In this document: one piece after another, positions 25,279 to 33,699 of the stretch | How positions within the stretch are numbered: the first letter of the stretch is position 1 | Layout of the letters: every line of letters begins with the position of its first letter | Source: Emticicia sp. 21SJ11W-3 | Lineage (GTDB): Bacteria; Bacteroidota; Bacteroidia; Cytophagales; Spirosomataceae | Assembly (NCBI RefSeq): GCF_024138715.1 | Contig: NZ_CP092074.1 | Coordinates: 3,224,001 to 3,288,000 of the forward strand | Reading direction: 5' to 3' | Length of the DNA stretch: 64,000 bases | The notes under the pieces: model-generated | Told to the model about the DNA's origin: nothing | Database searches by the model: none | Seen by the model: the letters and a program-made list of their open reading frames with translations, nothing else | Made by a program: the position numbers and the translations under genes

Positions 25279-27705
25279 ATGAAAACGCTATTGCTGACCC
25301 TATCAGGCCTTCTGTCTTATCCGCTGCTGGCACAAATCACGGGCAGGGTACTCACCGCCAAAGCCGAAGCCGTTCCGTTTGCCAACGTGGTATTGCTTTC
25401 GGTGCAGGATTCAACCATCATAAGCGGCACCACAACAGACGAAAACGGAGGCTTCCGCCTGAACCCCACCCAAAAGGGTACGTTCTTTCTGCGTATCAGC
25501 AGTATCGGCTATTATACCTATCAATCGCCCGGTTTCAGTTTCGCTGATACCCCACTGGCCATGCCTGTTATACAATTGATAGACGAAAACAACACCCTCA
25601 ACGAAGTAACGGTATCGGCACGCAAAGAACTGATTCAGCATACGCCCATCGGCAAGATTATCAACATCCAAAGCAGCCTCATGACCAAAGGCAGCAATGC
25701 CATGCAGGTGTTAGAACGGCTACCCGGTGTGATATCCGACCGCCGCAATAACCAGTTCAGCCTGAACGGACAAGCCGGTGTAACCGTCTTATTCAACGGA
25801 CGGCGTATCCAGATGGCCATGGACGAACTCATGGCGCTGCTGGAAAGCACCCCTGCCGACAACATCGAAAAAATAGAGCTGATAACCTCGCCAACGGCTC
25901 AATATGATGCAGACGGCGGCGCGGGAATCATCAACATTGTATTTAAAAAGAATGAAAACGAAGGCACACGCATCAACCTGTCGGCCACTGCCGGATACGG
26001 CTACCGCGAGAAAGCGCAGACGGCCATCAGCCTGTCGCGCGGATTCAAAAAAGCGAGCCTCAATGCCTCTTATGCGTTTGGGCATAACCATAGTTACTCG
26101 GGCTACCGCGGGCATGGCACAGCAGATTTTCCGTTTATGGGCGGCTTGAATAGTACTGAGTTCGGAGGCTTAACCGACCGCAGCCAGCAATCGCATAACC
26201 TGAATCTGGCTGCCGAATACCACCCTGTTACAAATACCACCATCGGTGCCGAACTCACCTTTTCGGCTTCCAAAAGCCATAACCGGGTGGCCATACTGGG
26301 CGACAGAATCATGCCCGACAGCAGTTTTCTGGGCTCAACAGGGCTATCAGACGGCACATCCGGGTTGCAGAATCTCATATCATCGGTCTACGTCAATCAC
26401 AAGTTTTCATCACGCGCACAATTGAATGTAGATGCCAGTTATATCGCCTACCGGAACAACAGCCCCACGCTGGTTACGTACCGGTATTACGACGAATCCG
26501 GAACCGACATCCCCCCCACTAACCCTATTTTCAACTATGGCAACCGTGGCCAAAGCCACTCAACCATTCAGGTAGGGGTTTTTAAGGCTGATTATATCCT
26601 TGATGTTTCACCCAAAATAAGGCTTGAAACAGGGCTGAAAGCCAGTTATGCCCGCAACGCCAACGATAGCAACGTAGAACGCAAAGTGAGCGACGCCTGG
26701 GAAATTGACCCCCGCACCCAAAGCAATATTCACGGCAACGAGAATATTCTGGCCGCCTATGTTCAGTCGCGTTTTATACCTGACCCGAAGGTAAACTTGC
26801 AGGCAGGCATACGGTATGAATACTGGCAACGCGACATCAGCACCAGCCATGAGGCCTTTACTATTGCGCAGTTTTTCCCGTCGGTGCTATACACTTACGC
26901 GCCTAATGCCCATACCTACCTCAGCTTTAATTACAGCAGGCGCATCAGCCGCCCTGCCTATACCGATTTAATCTCTAACCTGTTTTATAACGATGCCACC
27001 TTTGTTTTTTCGGGGAATCCGCTGCTTAAACCAACCCTTACCGATGCGCTGAAGGCTGAATACAGCTACAAAGGCTTCAGCGCCGGACTAACTTTTCAGT
27101 ACGATTTGCACCCGATACTGCGCTACCAGATTACAGCCAACCCACAGAACGACATCGGCGTGTCATCACCCCAAAATCTGGATTACCAGAAAAGCTTCAC
27201 CCTAAACCTGAACGCTCCGATACAGTTAACAAACTGGTGGAAATTAAACCTCGGTAGCACCACCGCCCTACGCCGATACAAAATATCGTACACCCTGCGC
27301 CCCGCCACAGAAACGTATGTGTACCAGAACCTGAACTTCACCCAAACCATCAGCCTGCCCCGAAACTTTGAGGTTGAACTCTCGGGCTGGCAGAACTTTG
27401 CCTTTCTTGATGGAGCCAACAAGCTGAAAGGCTTCGGCGTGGTAAACCTGGGCATTGCCAAAAAACTGAAAGGCGACAAAGGCACATTCCAACTGTCACT
27501 ACCAGACCTCTTCCAGACCTTTTCCATATACACCCACATCGGCAGCGTTGCGCCCATTGCTTTTAACATCAGAAGCGAATCCAACTACAAAGACGAAACC
27601 GCCTTTTACAGGGTCATCCGCCTCACCTACTCCCGCAGTTTCGGAAAGAATACGAAGAGTATTAGCAGGAATAATGAGAATGAAGAAAGGGAAAGAGTAA
27701 GATAA
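25279..27705 (+). CDS. outer-membrane beta-barrel protein with carboxypeptidase-regulatory-like N-domain
   Basis: 808 aa. A signal peptide ends near YPLLAQ. A carboxypeptidase-regulatory-like domain follows (ITGRVLTAKAEAVPFANV, DENGGFRL). A short plug-like region has VTVSARKELIQHTPIGK and the ERLPGVISDR motif, then VLFNGRRIQM. A long barrel completes the protein. This is the 'outer membrane beta-barrel family' of Bacteroidota, related to TonB receptors. No SusD-like protein is next to it, so the substrate is unknown. It begins about 170 bp after the HNH gene and has higher G+C, which marks the boundary of the nuclease island. Confidence 0.85.
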   Translation: MKTLLLTLSGLLSYPLLAQITGRVLTAKAEAVPFANVVLLSVQDSTIISGTTTDENGGFRLNPTQKGTFFLRISSIGYYTYQSPGFSFADTPLAMPVIQLIDENNTLNEVTVSARKELIQHTPIGKIINIQSSLMTKGSNAMQVLERLPGVISDRRNNQFSLNGQAGVTVLFNGRRIQMAMDELMALLESTPADNIEKIELITSPTAQYDADGGAGIINIVFKKNENEGTRINLSATAGYGYREKAQTAISLSRGFKKASLNASYAFGHNHSYSGYRGHGTADFPFMGGLNSTEFGGLTDRSQQSHNLNLAAEYHPVTNTTIGAELTFSASKSHNRVAILGDRIMPDSSFLGSTGLSDGTSGLQNLISSVYVNHKFSSRAQLNVDASYIAYRNNSPTLVTYRYYDESGTDIPPTNPIFNYGNRGQSHSTIQVGVFKADYILDVSPKIRLETGLKASYARNANDSNVERKVSDAWEIDPRTQSNIHGNENILAAYVQSRFIPDPKVNLQAGIRYEYWQRDISTSHEAFTIAQFFPSVLYTYAPNAHTYLSFNYSRRISRPAYTDLISNLFYNDATFVFSGNPLLKPTLTDALKAEYSYKGFSAGLTFQYDLHPILRYQITANPQNDIGVSSPQNLDYQKSFTLNLNAPIQLTNWWKLNLGSTTALRRYKISYTLRPATETYVYQNLNFTQTISLPRNFEVELSGWQNFAFLDGANKLKGFGVVNLGIAKKLKGDKGTFQLSLPDLFQTFSIYTHIGSVAPIAFNIRSESNYKDETAFYRVIRLTYSRSFGKNTKSISRNNENEERERVR

Positions 27706-27721
27706 AAGTTATTGGTTCTTT

Positions 27722-27838
27722 GCTTAAAATTTCCCCCGTGCGACGGTCGCTCCTTTTAAAGGAGGGGTGGCAATTTTCCCAACAAAAGTTGGGAAAATTG
27801 ACGGGTCGGACCGCCGATGCGGTGGTTGAGGCCTTTAA
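27722..27838. repeat. hairpin repeat with a perfect 13-bp internal stem
   Basis: After CTCCTTTTAAAGGAG comes GGGGTGGC, then a perfect stem CAATTTTCCCAAC (27771-27783) / GTTGGGAAAATTG (27788-27800) around AAAA, then an ACGGGTCGGACCG segment and GGTGGTTGAGG. The element at 33700-33846 has the same frame with a different but again perfect stem. It ends 28 bp before the portal stop codon. Confidence 0.7.
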
Positions 27839-27865
27839 ATGAGCTTTGAACCTATTCAGCTCCAC

Positions 27866-29251
27866 CTACTTCCCAACTTTCCCTACCCCTTCCTCACTCT
27901 TAATCCGCTCCCACTCCAACCCGGCGTCCGCCACAAGGCCCGATTTCTCAATAGCCGTTTTCTGCGATAGAATAGCCTTGCCACCCACTGCGCTTTTCAT
28001 GTTCCGCACCAGGCTGTCGAGGTCGTTAATCAGATACGGTGTAATTTCCTGGCGGATATCCATTGCCCCCAGCGTAGTTTTCAGTTCAGGTTTCAGCCAG
28101 GCAATATGTGCTTTTACCAGGCTCAGGCGGCGTTGCAGGTATTCATCAAAAATCTCGCGTTTTTCCTGCACTTTCAGGTGGGCATCCATAAACAGCATTT
28201 CAAGCGCCACGCCCGATATCCCCTGTTTTAAGTCTTTCAGGGTATCGAACGAAATATCCGGCGTTTGGGTGAACGAATAAATCACCTTAAAGAGCGTTTC
28301 AATTTCCAGTCTGATAGACTCAGGCGCGTGGTCCCAGCTCAGGTATGACGCCTTAGAACCCTTCTCGCCCTGTATAATCGCCCCCGATTCTCCTTTTTTT
28401 ACAAAGCCCTCAATTTCGCCCTCAATAAAAATCTTGGGGTTACCGTGGTAGTCGTTGGTATCGGCAAAATTGCTGAGCAAATGCTCCAGCCGCTCAATAG
28501 CCGTTTGCACATCTGCCCAGTCGGCCTGTTCTTCCTGCGCAAAAATAACCGGAACCTTCCCGATGCTATTCACCGCCGACTCCCTTTCCAGCCAGCCGTC
28601 GCCGGTCTTTTCAAAGAGTTTATATTCTTCGTCGGTAAACACCTCAAAAAACGCCACTTCCCTGTTATCACGGTAAAGACTATACGCACGCGAAAACGCC
28701 ACCAGATCGCCATAGCTATTAAAGCAAGGATACAGCTCGTCGCCGTCCCAGGGGCTTAGTTTCAGCACCTTTATCCGGTAAGGCGTTTCAAAGCCGTAGT
28801 CATTATGCTTGCGGTCGGTACTTTCGCCGCTTACAAACCAAACCTCGGCCACGGCCGTAGCCCTCAGTAAATCGCGGGCAATTTTGCGGTTAAAACTATC
28901 CATCTTATTGGCCTGCAGCACTTTTTTTACCAGACCAAGCGCCTGTGCCTCGGCCTCATTTTTAGTCTGACAAACCAGTTTTACCGGATTCCCGAACAGA
29001 AATGCCACCGATGCCCCCACAATTTTTTTCTGGATAGGCAGCCCGAGGCGATTCACAGAATCCCAGCGGTCAAAGCTGCCGTCTTCTTTCAGCACCTTGC
29101 GGTCGGGGCGTTTGTGCAAATCAAATACCGGGTGTTCAGCCACCTGATACTGCGCTTTCAGTTTCTCAATATCGGGTTGGCTCACAGCGCCTTTCAAGAA
29201 CTTCACCAACGCCTCAATGTCGTCAGTCTCAGCAATTTCAAATACTTTCAT
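27866..29251 (-). CDS. SPP1-like phage portal protein
   Basis: 461 aa. The architecture fits SPP1 gp6-like portals. An N-terminal helical part (about 1-60) is followed by NRLGLPIQKKIVGASVAFLFGNP. A wing domain then contains VKVLKLSPWDGDELYPCFNSY-type strands (written here only in part). The stem/crown part follows (ERLEHLLSNFADTNDYHGNP, TQTPDISFDTLKDL). The family signature ...NxKI.V..S.LFGNP is recognisable as ...QKKIVGASVAFLFGNP. It stands alone: no terminase or scaffold is adjacent. It has its own operator-containing promoter at 29270-29302. It forms the vertex channel and motor docking ring of the head. Confidence 0.8.
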   Translation of the reverse strand: MKVFEIAETDDIEALVKFLKGAVSQPDIEKLKAQYQVAEHPVFDLHKRPDRKVLKEDGSFDRWDSVNRLGLPIQKKIVGASVAFLFGNPVKLVCQTKNEAEAQALGLVKKVLQANKMDSFNRKIARDLLRATAVAEVWFVSGESTDRKHNDYGFETPYRIKVLKLSPWDGDELYPCFNSYGDLVAFSRAYSLYRDNREVAFFEVFTDEEYKLFEKTGDGWLERESAVNSIGKVPVIFAQEEQADWADVQTAIERLEHLLSNFADTNDYHGNPKIFIEGEIEGFVKKGESGAIIQGEKGSKASYLSWDHAPESIRLEIETLFKVIYSFTQTPDISFDTLKDLKQGISGVALEMLFMDAHLKVQEKREIFDEYLQRRLSLVKAHIAWLKPELKTTLGAMDIRQEITPYLINDLDSLVRNMKSAVGGKAILSQKTAIEKSGLVADAGLEWERIKSEEGVGKVGK

Positions 29252-29269
29252 TTAGTTGTGTTTTTTTAG

Positions 29270-29302
29270 TAAATATACTATTTTGTGCTTATATTATAAG
29301 CA
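29270..29302 (-). promoter_or_regulatory. operator site B and -7 element upstream of the portal gene
   Basis: A perfect 17-bp palindrome TGCTTATATTATAAGCA is at 29286-29302. In the direction of the gene it is followed after 8 nt by TATATTTA at 29270-29277, a near match to the Bacteroidota TAnnTTTG -7 element. The ATG lies 18 nt later. The palindrome therefore overlaps the expected -33 region. Confidence 0.75.
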
Positions 29303-29343
29303 TATTTATTAGAATAAAATTGTGAGACAGGATAGCCACAAGG

Positions 29344-29414
29344 TACGCTAAGGATACACCATGTTTCACGATTTAAAATTGTGATACCTAGTGTCATTTG
29401 TGTTCATAGTGGCA
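29344..29414. repeat. TTTCAC...CATAGTGGC dispersed repeat
   Basis: GTTTCACGATTTAAAATTGTGATAC can pair internally, and ATTTGTGTTCATAGTGGC follows. The last part resembles the ends of the repeats at 5146, 7255 and 36232, so it belongs to one dispersed family. Confidence 0.5.
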
Positions 29415-29524
29415 ATATTTCAAATCTTTCATCAGGCTATGCTTAAATGTCCATTTCTTACCACTAACCAATCGTTTCAACCAACCATCTTTGCTGGCAT
29501 ATTGAACCTAAAACAGCATCTGAT

Positions 29525-30067
29525 ATGCAACGCAGAAAATTCATTCAGGCCTCTCTGGCATCTATGCCCATCATGGTTGCCCCTTACACCGGCAAAGCCC
29601 GCGCTGCCAAAAGTTTTACAGTGCCGGCCGGTAAAGACCGCTTCAACCAGCCCACGCCATTTAAAGGCGTAAACCCCAACGATGTTAAAATATCTGCCAA
29701 AGACACCGACGGCGAGCTTTCGGTATTTGAATACACAGGCTACCAGAAAACCGGGCCATCGCTGCATGTACATTTGTATCAGGATGAAACCTTTTATGTG
29801 ATAGAGGGTGAATACCTGTTCCAGGTGGGCGACGAACGCTCAACACTTAAAGCGGGTGACACCATTTTTCTGCCCCGAAATATACCTCACACCTGGCTGC
29901 AACTGACCGACAAAGGCAAAATGATTTACTTCCTGAACCCTGCCGGTAAACTGGAAGAGTTTTTTAAAAAAGTATCTGCCGCCCAGGGGCCACCCACCCG
30001 CGAGGCCATAGACAAATTGCACCACGAACACGGCATGAAAGTACTGGGCCCGCCCATTTCTTTATAA
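29525..30067 (+). CDS. cupin-domain protein with Tat-like signal
   Basis: 180 aa. The N-terminus MQRRKFIQASLASMPIMVAP looks like a Tat signal (RRKFIQ). The cupin core has GPSLHVHLYQDETFYVIEGE (motif 1 His/Glu ligands), then GDTIFLPRNIPHTWLQL (motif 2 His). The substrate is unknown. The following AraC-type gene starts 40 bp later on the same strand and may sense the product, an inference from position. The pair lies between two phage-derived blocks on the opposite strand. Confidence 0.85.
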   Translation: MQRRKFIQASLASMPIMVAPYTGKARAAKSFTVPAGKDRFNQPTPFKGVNPNDVKISAKDTDGELSVFEYTGYQKTGPSLHVHLYQDETFYVIEGEYLFQVGDERSTLKAGDTIFLPRNIPHTWLQLTDKGKMIYFLNPAGKLEEFFKKVSAAQGPPTREAIDKLHHEHGMKVLGPPISL

Positions 30068-30107
30068 AAAATGCTTATCTTTGTTAACATACCCATGTTT
30101 GCAAGCC

Positions 30108-30932
30108 ATGCCATTTTTTTATGACATACCGCCGGGGTTTGCGCTGAGGCAGCACGTAAGGGTGTATCGGTTTCTGAATTTTTCATTTACCGATACGGCT
30201 CCGGTAAAGGCTTACCCTCCGCGCCCCGAAATAACACTGGCGTTTTATCCGCGAGACCCCGAGCAGGTAAGCTATGCCAAAGGTAAGCCATTACGATCGG
30301 TAAAATCGGCGATTATAGGTCAGCAAAGCGTCGTGAGCCAAAGGCAGGTCGGACAAGAATTTCTGCTGATACAGGTGGTTTTTCAACCGGGTGGGTTTTA
30401 CCGCCTCACGGGTATTCCAAGTTTCCATCTTACCAATCAATACCTGGACGCTGAAGCCGTTCTGGGCGCCGAATTGGGCAGACTGAACGAACAACTGGCC
30501 AATATCAGCCATTATCCTGCCATGATTCCGGCTGTTGAAAATTACCTCATGTCTTTGCTTTTCAAATCCACCTACCAGCTTCGCCCTATCGATAAGCTGG
30601 GTTTGGTGATGCTTGAAAACCCGGGCGGCTACACATTAGACCAACTGGCCAAAGAAGCCTGCCTCAGCGCCAAACAACTGGAACGCAACTTCAACGAACG
30701 AATGGGCATTAACCCCAAATACTTTGCCCGCATCATCCGGTTCGACAAAGCCTTCAGGATGAAAAACGCGTACCCCCATAAAGACTGGCTGAGTATTGCG
30801 CTCGACTGCGGTTATTACGACTACCAGCATCTGGTGCGCGACTACAAAGAATTTACAGGCGCAACTCCAACAGCCTTTTATCTCCAAGACACCCAATCGC
30901 CCGAACGTAAATTTGGCATTGTGGAAGTGTGA
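30108..30932 (+). CDS. AraC-family transcriptional regulator
   Basis: 274 aa from the ATG at 30108. The open frame also allows a TTG at 30081, but MPFFYDIPPGFALRQHVRVY is the typical N-terminus of the group. An N-terminal effector domain precedes a C-terminal AraC double helix-turn-helix, with LDQLAKEACLSAKQLERNF and SIALDCGYYDYQHLVRDYKEFTGATP as the two HTHs. It probably regulates the cupin gene upstream. Confidence 0.9.
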   Translation: MPFFYDIPPGFALRQHVRVYRFLNFSFTDTAPVKAYPPRPEITLAFYPRDPEQVSYAKGKPLRSVKSAIIGQQSVVSQRQVGQEFLLIQVVFQPGGFYRLTGIPSFHLTNQYLDAEAVLGAELGRLNEQLANISHYPAMIPAVENYLMSLLFKSTYQLRPIDKLGLVMLENPGGYTLDQLAKEACLSAKQLERNFNERMGINPKYFARIIRFDKAFRMKNAYPHKDWLSIALDCGYYDYQHLVRDYKEFTGATPTAFYLQDTQSPERKFGIVEV

Positions 30933-30957
30933 TGGTCATTCTGGGTGCCGATACTTT

Positions 30958-31003
30958 GTTTTTCATTCCCCTTTAGGGCGGTCCGACGTTTCGGCTAGGG
31001 GCT
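30958..31003. repeat. CCCCTTTAGGG-type repeat
   Basis: CCCCTTTAGGGCGGTCC, then GACGTTTCGGC and TAGGGG, lie just after the AraC stop and just 3' of the large terminase gene. A part resembles the GTCGGACCGCCG stretch inside the repeat at 27722. Confidence 0.4.
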
Positions 31004-31006
31004 GCA

Positions 31007-32569
31007 TTAAAATAAATTCGCCAGATTCTTCACCCGCCTGCTCACCCTAACCGGATAAAACGTATTGGCCAGGGCATCAAAAGCATCGGTACTTCTGCCG
31101 AGGCGTTTCTTGATTTCTTCTTTCGGCTCTATGATAATCGCCCCATTGCTCTGAAACCTCCACCGTATCTCTGTTGCCTCCTCCGTCAGCCCGAAACCCG
31201 GCGGCAACATTGCCTGTTGGTTATTCTTTGGGTTCAGCCAATCCCTCACCGCCCAGAACAAATACGCCCGCATGTTGGCAAAAGTGTACTGGCCAGTCAG
31301 GTCGGTCAGCTTTTCTCCTCTGGTATCACTGGCGGCCTCGCTATACTTGCAAGACAAAGCCCTGGCTTTAAACCCCAGCTCTGCTATGCGGGCATACACC
31401 CCTGCCCCCTCGCCAATGGTATCTATCAGGCTCATGGCGTGGGCATCATGCTGCAATACCGACACAATTTTTCCGGCCACCTCCATGTGGTCGGCGGTGC
31501 CGCCGCTGTTGGCCATGGTAAATTGCTTTACAATAGGGCCGTAACGGTAGCAAAATACGGTGCTGTCGCGCCCCATGCCGGCTACATCAACGCCCAGTCG
31601 TAATTGCTCCGGGTAATTGCTCTCCAACCCATGCGACTGGTGATACTCCGCCCAACGCTTCTGTGCCAGTTCAATCCATATTTCCGGAATCAGGCTGTCT
31701 TCCGCTACTTTCGGAAACCGCCCCAGTACTTTCTTGCGGAAATTATCTTCCGGCCTGTACCATACCCCCTCAAACTGAAAATCATCAAGCGTTTCGTTAA
31801 AATCACTGGCCTGTATAATGCTGCACCAGTTTTCAATCTTGTCTTTTACCCAGGGATAATCTACCTGCCCGGGTATAATCACCTGCTTTTGCACCACATT
31901 GGGGGCAGTTAAAGAATTAAGCCTGAACTTCGCCCAACGTTCGCCTTTCTGGCTGCGGGCAGCGTAACCGATAGTGGTATTGGGGTTAAAGACAATCAGC
32001 ATCCGTGAGTTTCCCTGCAAATTGCCCTCAATAGCCGCAAAAGTATCATCCAGAATCCCCGATGCCTCCGTAACCACAAACATGGTATTAACTGCATGAA
32101 AACCCGACCATGACTCATGCCGGTGCGGGTCAGCCCTGAAAGCCGTCAGAAACCACTCTTCGTGGTCTGTGCGTATATCAAAGGCCGTCAACTTGCCGGG
32201 CAACTCAATGCCCCGGCTGCGCGCACGGTTAAACAAGCGGGCAACCTCCGGCACACAGATGTTCTTCACCTGTCGTTCGGTTGGGGCTGTCATAGCCACC
32301 TTTGTGTTGGCAATCAGCTCACCTTTTTCGTTCCATTTGGGGGTCAGGTACATAAAGCAGACAGCCGCCACAGCCGCCACAAAGTCTTTACCCCGGGCTG
32401 TACCCGAAGCCACACTGGTGCGCGGATACACCTGCACCGACCGCAGAATGGCCTCCTGCTCGGCATCCAGATGCACACCCAGCGCTTCACGCGCAAACAA
32501 ACACCAATCCTGTCGCCACTCTATGATTTTGGCCTTGGCGGCCAGTTCATAGTTTTCATTCATCTTCAT
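31007..32569 (-). CDS. phage terminase large subunit
   Basis: 520 aa. The N-terminal ATPase begins with a helical segment, then the Walker A-like SGTARGKDFVAA at about residues 55-66. The Walker B-like strand is MFVVTEASG, and the coupling motif region follows. The C-terminal nuclease has RLGVDVAGMGRDSTVF with the first Asp, SLIDTIGEGAGVYARIAELG with a further Asp, and RLGRSTDAFDALANTF with the last. It packages DNA into proheads, docking on the portal, which in this window is encoded 1.8 kb away beyond two host-type genes. Overlaps the small terminase by 14 bp. Confidence 0.9.
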   Translation of the reverse strand: MKMNENYELAAKAKIIEWRQDWCLFAREALGVHLDAEQEAILRSVQVYPRTSVASGTARGKDFVAAVAAVCFMYLTPKWNEKGELIANTKVAMTAPTERQVKNICVPEVARLFNRARSRGIELPGKLTAFDIRTDHEEWFLTAFRADPHRHESWSGFHAVNTMFVVTEASGILDDTFAAIEGNLQGNSRMLIVFNPNTTIGYAARSQKGERWAKFRLNSLTAPNVVQKQVIIPGQVDYPWVKDKIENWCSIIQASDFNETLDDFQFEGVWYRPEDNFRKKVLGRFPKVAEDSLIPEIWIELAQKRWAEYHQSHGLESNYPEQLRLGVDVAGMGRDSTVFCYRYGPIVKQFTMANSGGTADHMEVAGKIVSVLQHDAHAMSLIDTIGEGAGVYARIAELGFKARALSCKYSEAASDTRGEKLTDLTGQYTFANMRAYLFWAVRDWLNPKNNQQAMLPPGFGLTEEATEIRWRFQSNGAIIIEPKEEIKKRLGRSTDAFDALANTFYPVRVSRRVKNLANLF

Positions 32570-33023
32570 CCCTCGCTGATGTTTCCTTCAGAAAATCAAA
32601 AAAACCTCTGTTTATACTTTCTCCGCCCGACGTATGGTCTTTTTTATCAACCAAGCCCAGTTTGCGGGCTATTATATTGGCATTGAGCAGCCCCGAAGCC
32701 ACCCCCTCAAACTGCTGATTATCAATTATCTGCCGTATACGGGCGGTAGTAGAGGCAAATTCCTGGCGTGCTTCATAAGTTTTAAAAGTACCCAGGCTGA
32801 TGTCGATAAAATTGCAGAGACCCTCAAGCGTAAACGGGCGCATACGCCTGATATCAGCAGAAACAGGCCGCCCCTGATGCTGAAAAACCTTCTCTTCCAG
32901 CAGCGGATTATCTGAGCACCATCTGAAATATTCATTGCAGGCTTCAATCAGGGCTTTCGGGGTTCTGAATACCCTGTCACGCCCGGTTGTCGACCGTAGT
33001 TGGTAGTATTCTTTCTCAGTCAT
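32556..33023 (-). CDS. phage terminase small subunit (gp3-like)
   Basis: 155 aa. An N-terminal helix-turn-helix-like region has FRTPKALIEACNEYFRWCSDN, then RRMRPFTLEGLCNFIDISLGT. The C-terminal helix and NANIIARKLGLVDKKDH tail are typical of gp3-like DNA-packaging proteins. It binds phage DNA and feeds it to the large subunit. It is the first gene of the terminase block and starts 18 nt after a -7 element with an operator at 33057-33073. Confidence 0.85.
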   Translation of the reverse strand: MTEKEYYQLRSTTGRDRVFRTPKALIEACNEYFRWCSDNPLLEEKVFQHQGRPVSADIRRMRPFTLEGLCNFIDISLGTFKTYEARQEFASTTARIRQIIDNQQFEGVASGLLNANIIARKLGLVDKKDHTSGGESINRGFFDFLKETSARDEDE

Positions 33024-33040
33024 GCAGATTTAATTTACAC

Positions 33041-33073
33041 CAAATATAAACATTTATGCTTATATTATAAGCA
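33041..33073 (-). promoter_or_regulatory. operator site C and -7 element upstream of the terminase genes
   Basis: A perfect palindrome TGCTTATATTATAAGCA is at 33057-33073, extended by A/T to 19 bp. Toward the gene it is followed after exactly 8 nt by TATATTTG at 33041-33048, a match to the Bacteroidota TAnnTTTG -7 element. The small-terminase ATG is 17 nt further. Layout is the same as at site B. Confidence 0.8.
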
Positions 33074-33120
33074 TGATTTTGGAAAAATATTCGGGCTTAA
33101 AAACATAAAGATATATAACG

Positions 33121-33253
33121 GTAGTGACGCACTGCGTGCGTCTTCAGAGGGCTGTCTAGTAAACGAAAATGTTTTCAGGTGCAGAACATACAAGAAACTA
33201 TTCGGGCATAACCAAATTCGTCGATGAGCCGCATTGCAACTCGGCTCTACCCA
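33121..33253. repeat. dispersed ACGCACTGCGTGCGT and GAGCCGCATTGCAACTCGGCTC hairpin repeats (shown split)
   Basis: GACGCACTGCGTGCGTC at 33125-33141 is a hairpin. The second part contains GAGCCGCATTG followed by CAACTCGGCTCTACCC, a loop flanked by CGAGC-type arms. Similar pairs recur at 40091-40212 and 41323-41345, as described there. Confidence 0.55.
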
Positions 33254-33409
33254 ATTCAATAAATTCTACACCACCACCACCAAAATCCCTTCTTCTCCAC
33301 CCAAACACGCCACCAATTCACCATCAACATGGGCATACGGTATAGTTTAACAATTGTGGAGTTTTGTCGATGCCCTTCTGACATTTAACAACACTCGCCA
33401 GAAAACAAT
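33254..33409. other. gap without a gene
   Basis: No gene or clear repeat was found in this stretch. It has low coding potential on both strands. Confidence 0.5.
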
Positions 33410-33504
33410 ACAAAGACAAACCAAATAAAGTCCCGATAGGGACGGTATATCTGTAGAAACGACACAAAGACAAACCAAATAAAGTCCCGTCAGGGACGGT
33501 ATAT
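33410..33504. repeat. tandem 41-bp repeat carrying GTCCCG hairpins
   Basis: Two copies, at 33410-33450 and 33464-33504, differ at only two positions (ACAAAGACAAACC... at the start, GGTATAT at the end). Each holds a GTCCCG..GGGAC hairpin: GTCCCGATAGGGAC, then GTCCCGTCAGGGAC. Downstream are two further short copies of this hairpin family: ATCCCGAAGGGAT near 33528 and ATCCCTGACGGGAT near 33580. No gene is present to 33640. Confidence 0.7.
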
Positions 33505-33699
33505 TAATTCTCCGTTACTAATATACTATCCCGAAGGGATACAAAAACATTATTCAAAGCTTTACTACAGATATAACATCCCTGACGGGATTTAGTTAAT
33601 CACAAATTTTTTAACAATTCTTTAAATGGGCTAATGCACCATTACTTTATCTACACCCTTCACAGCGCGTACTTGTGCTAATGCAATTTTCATAATGCC

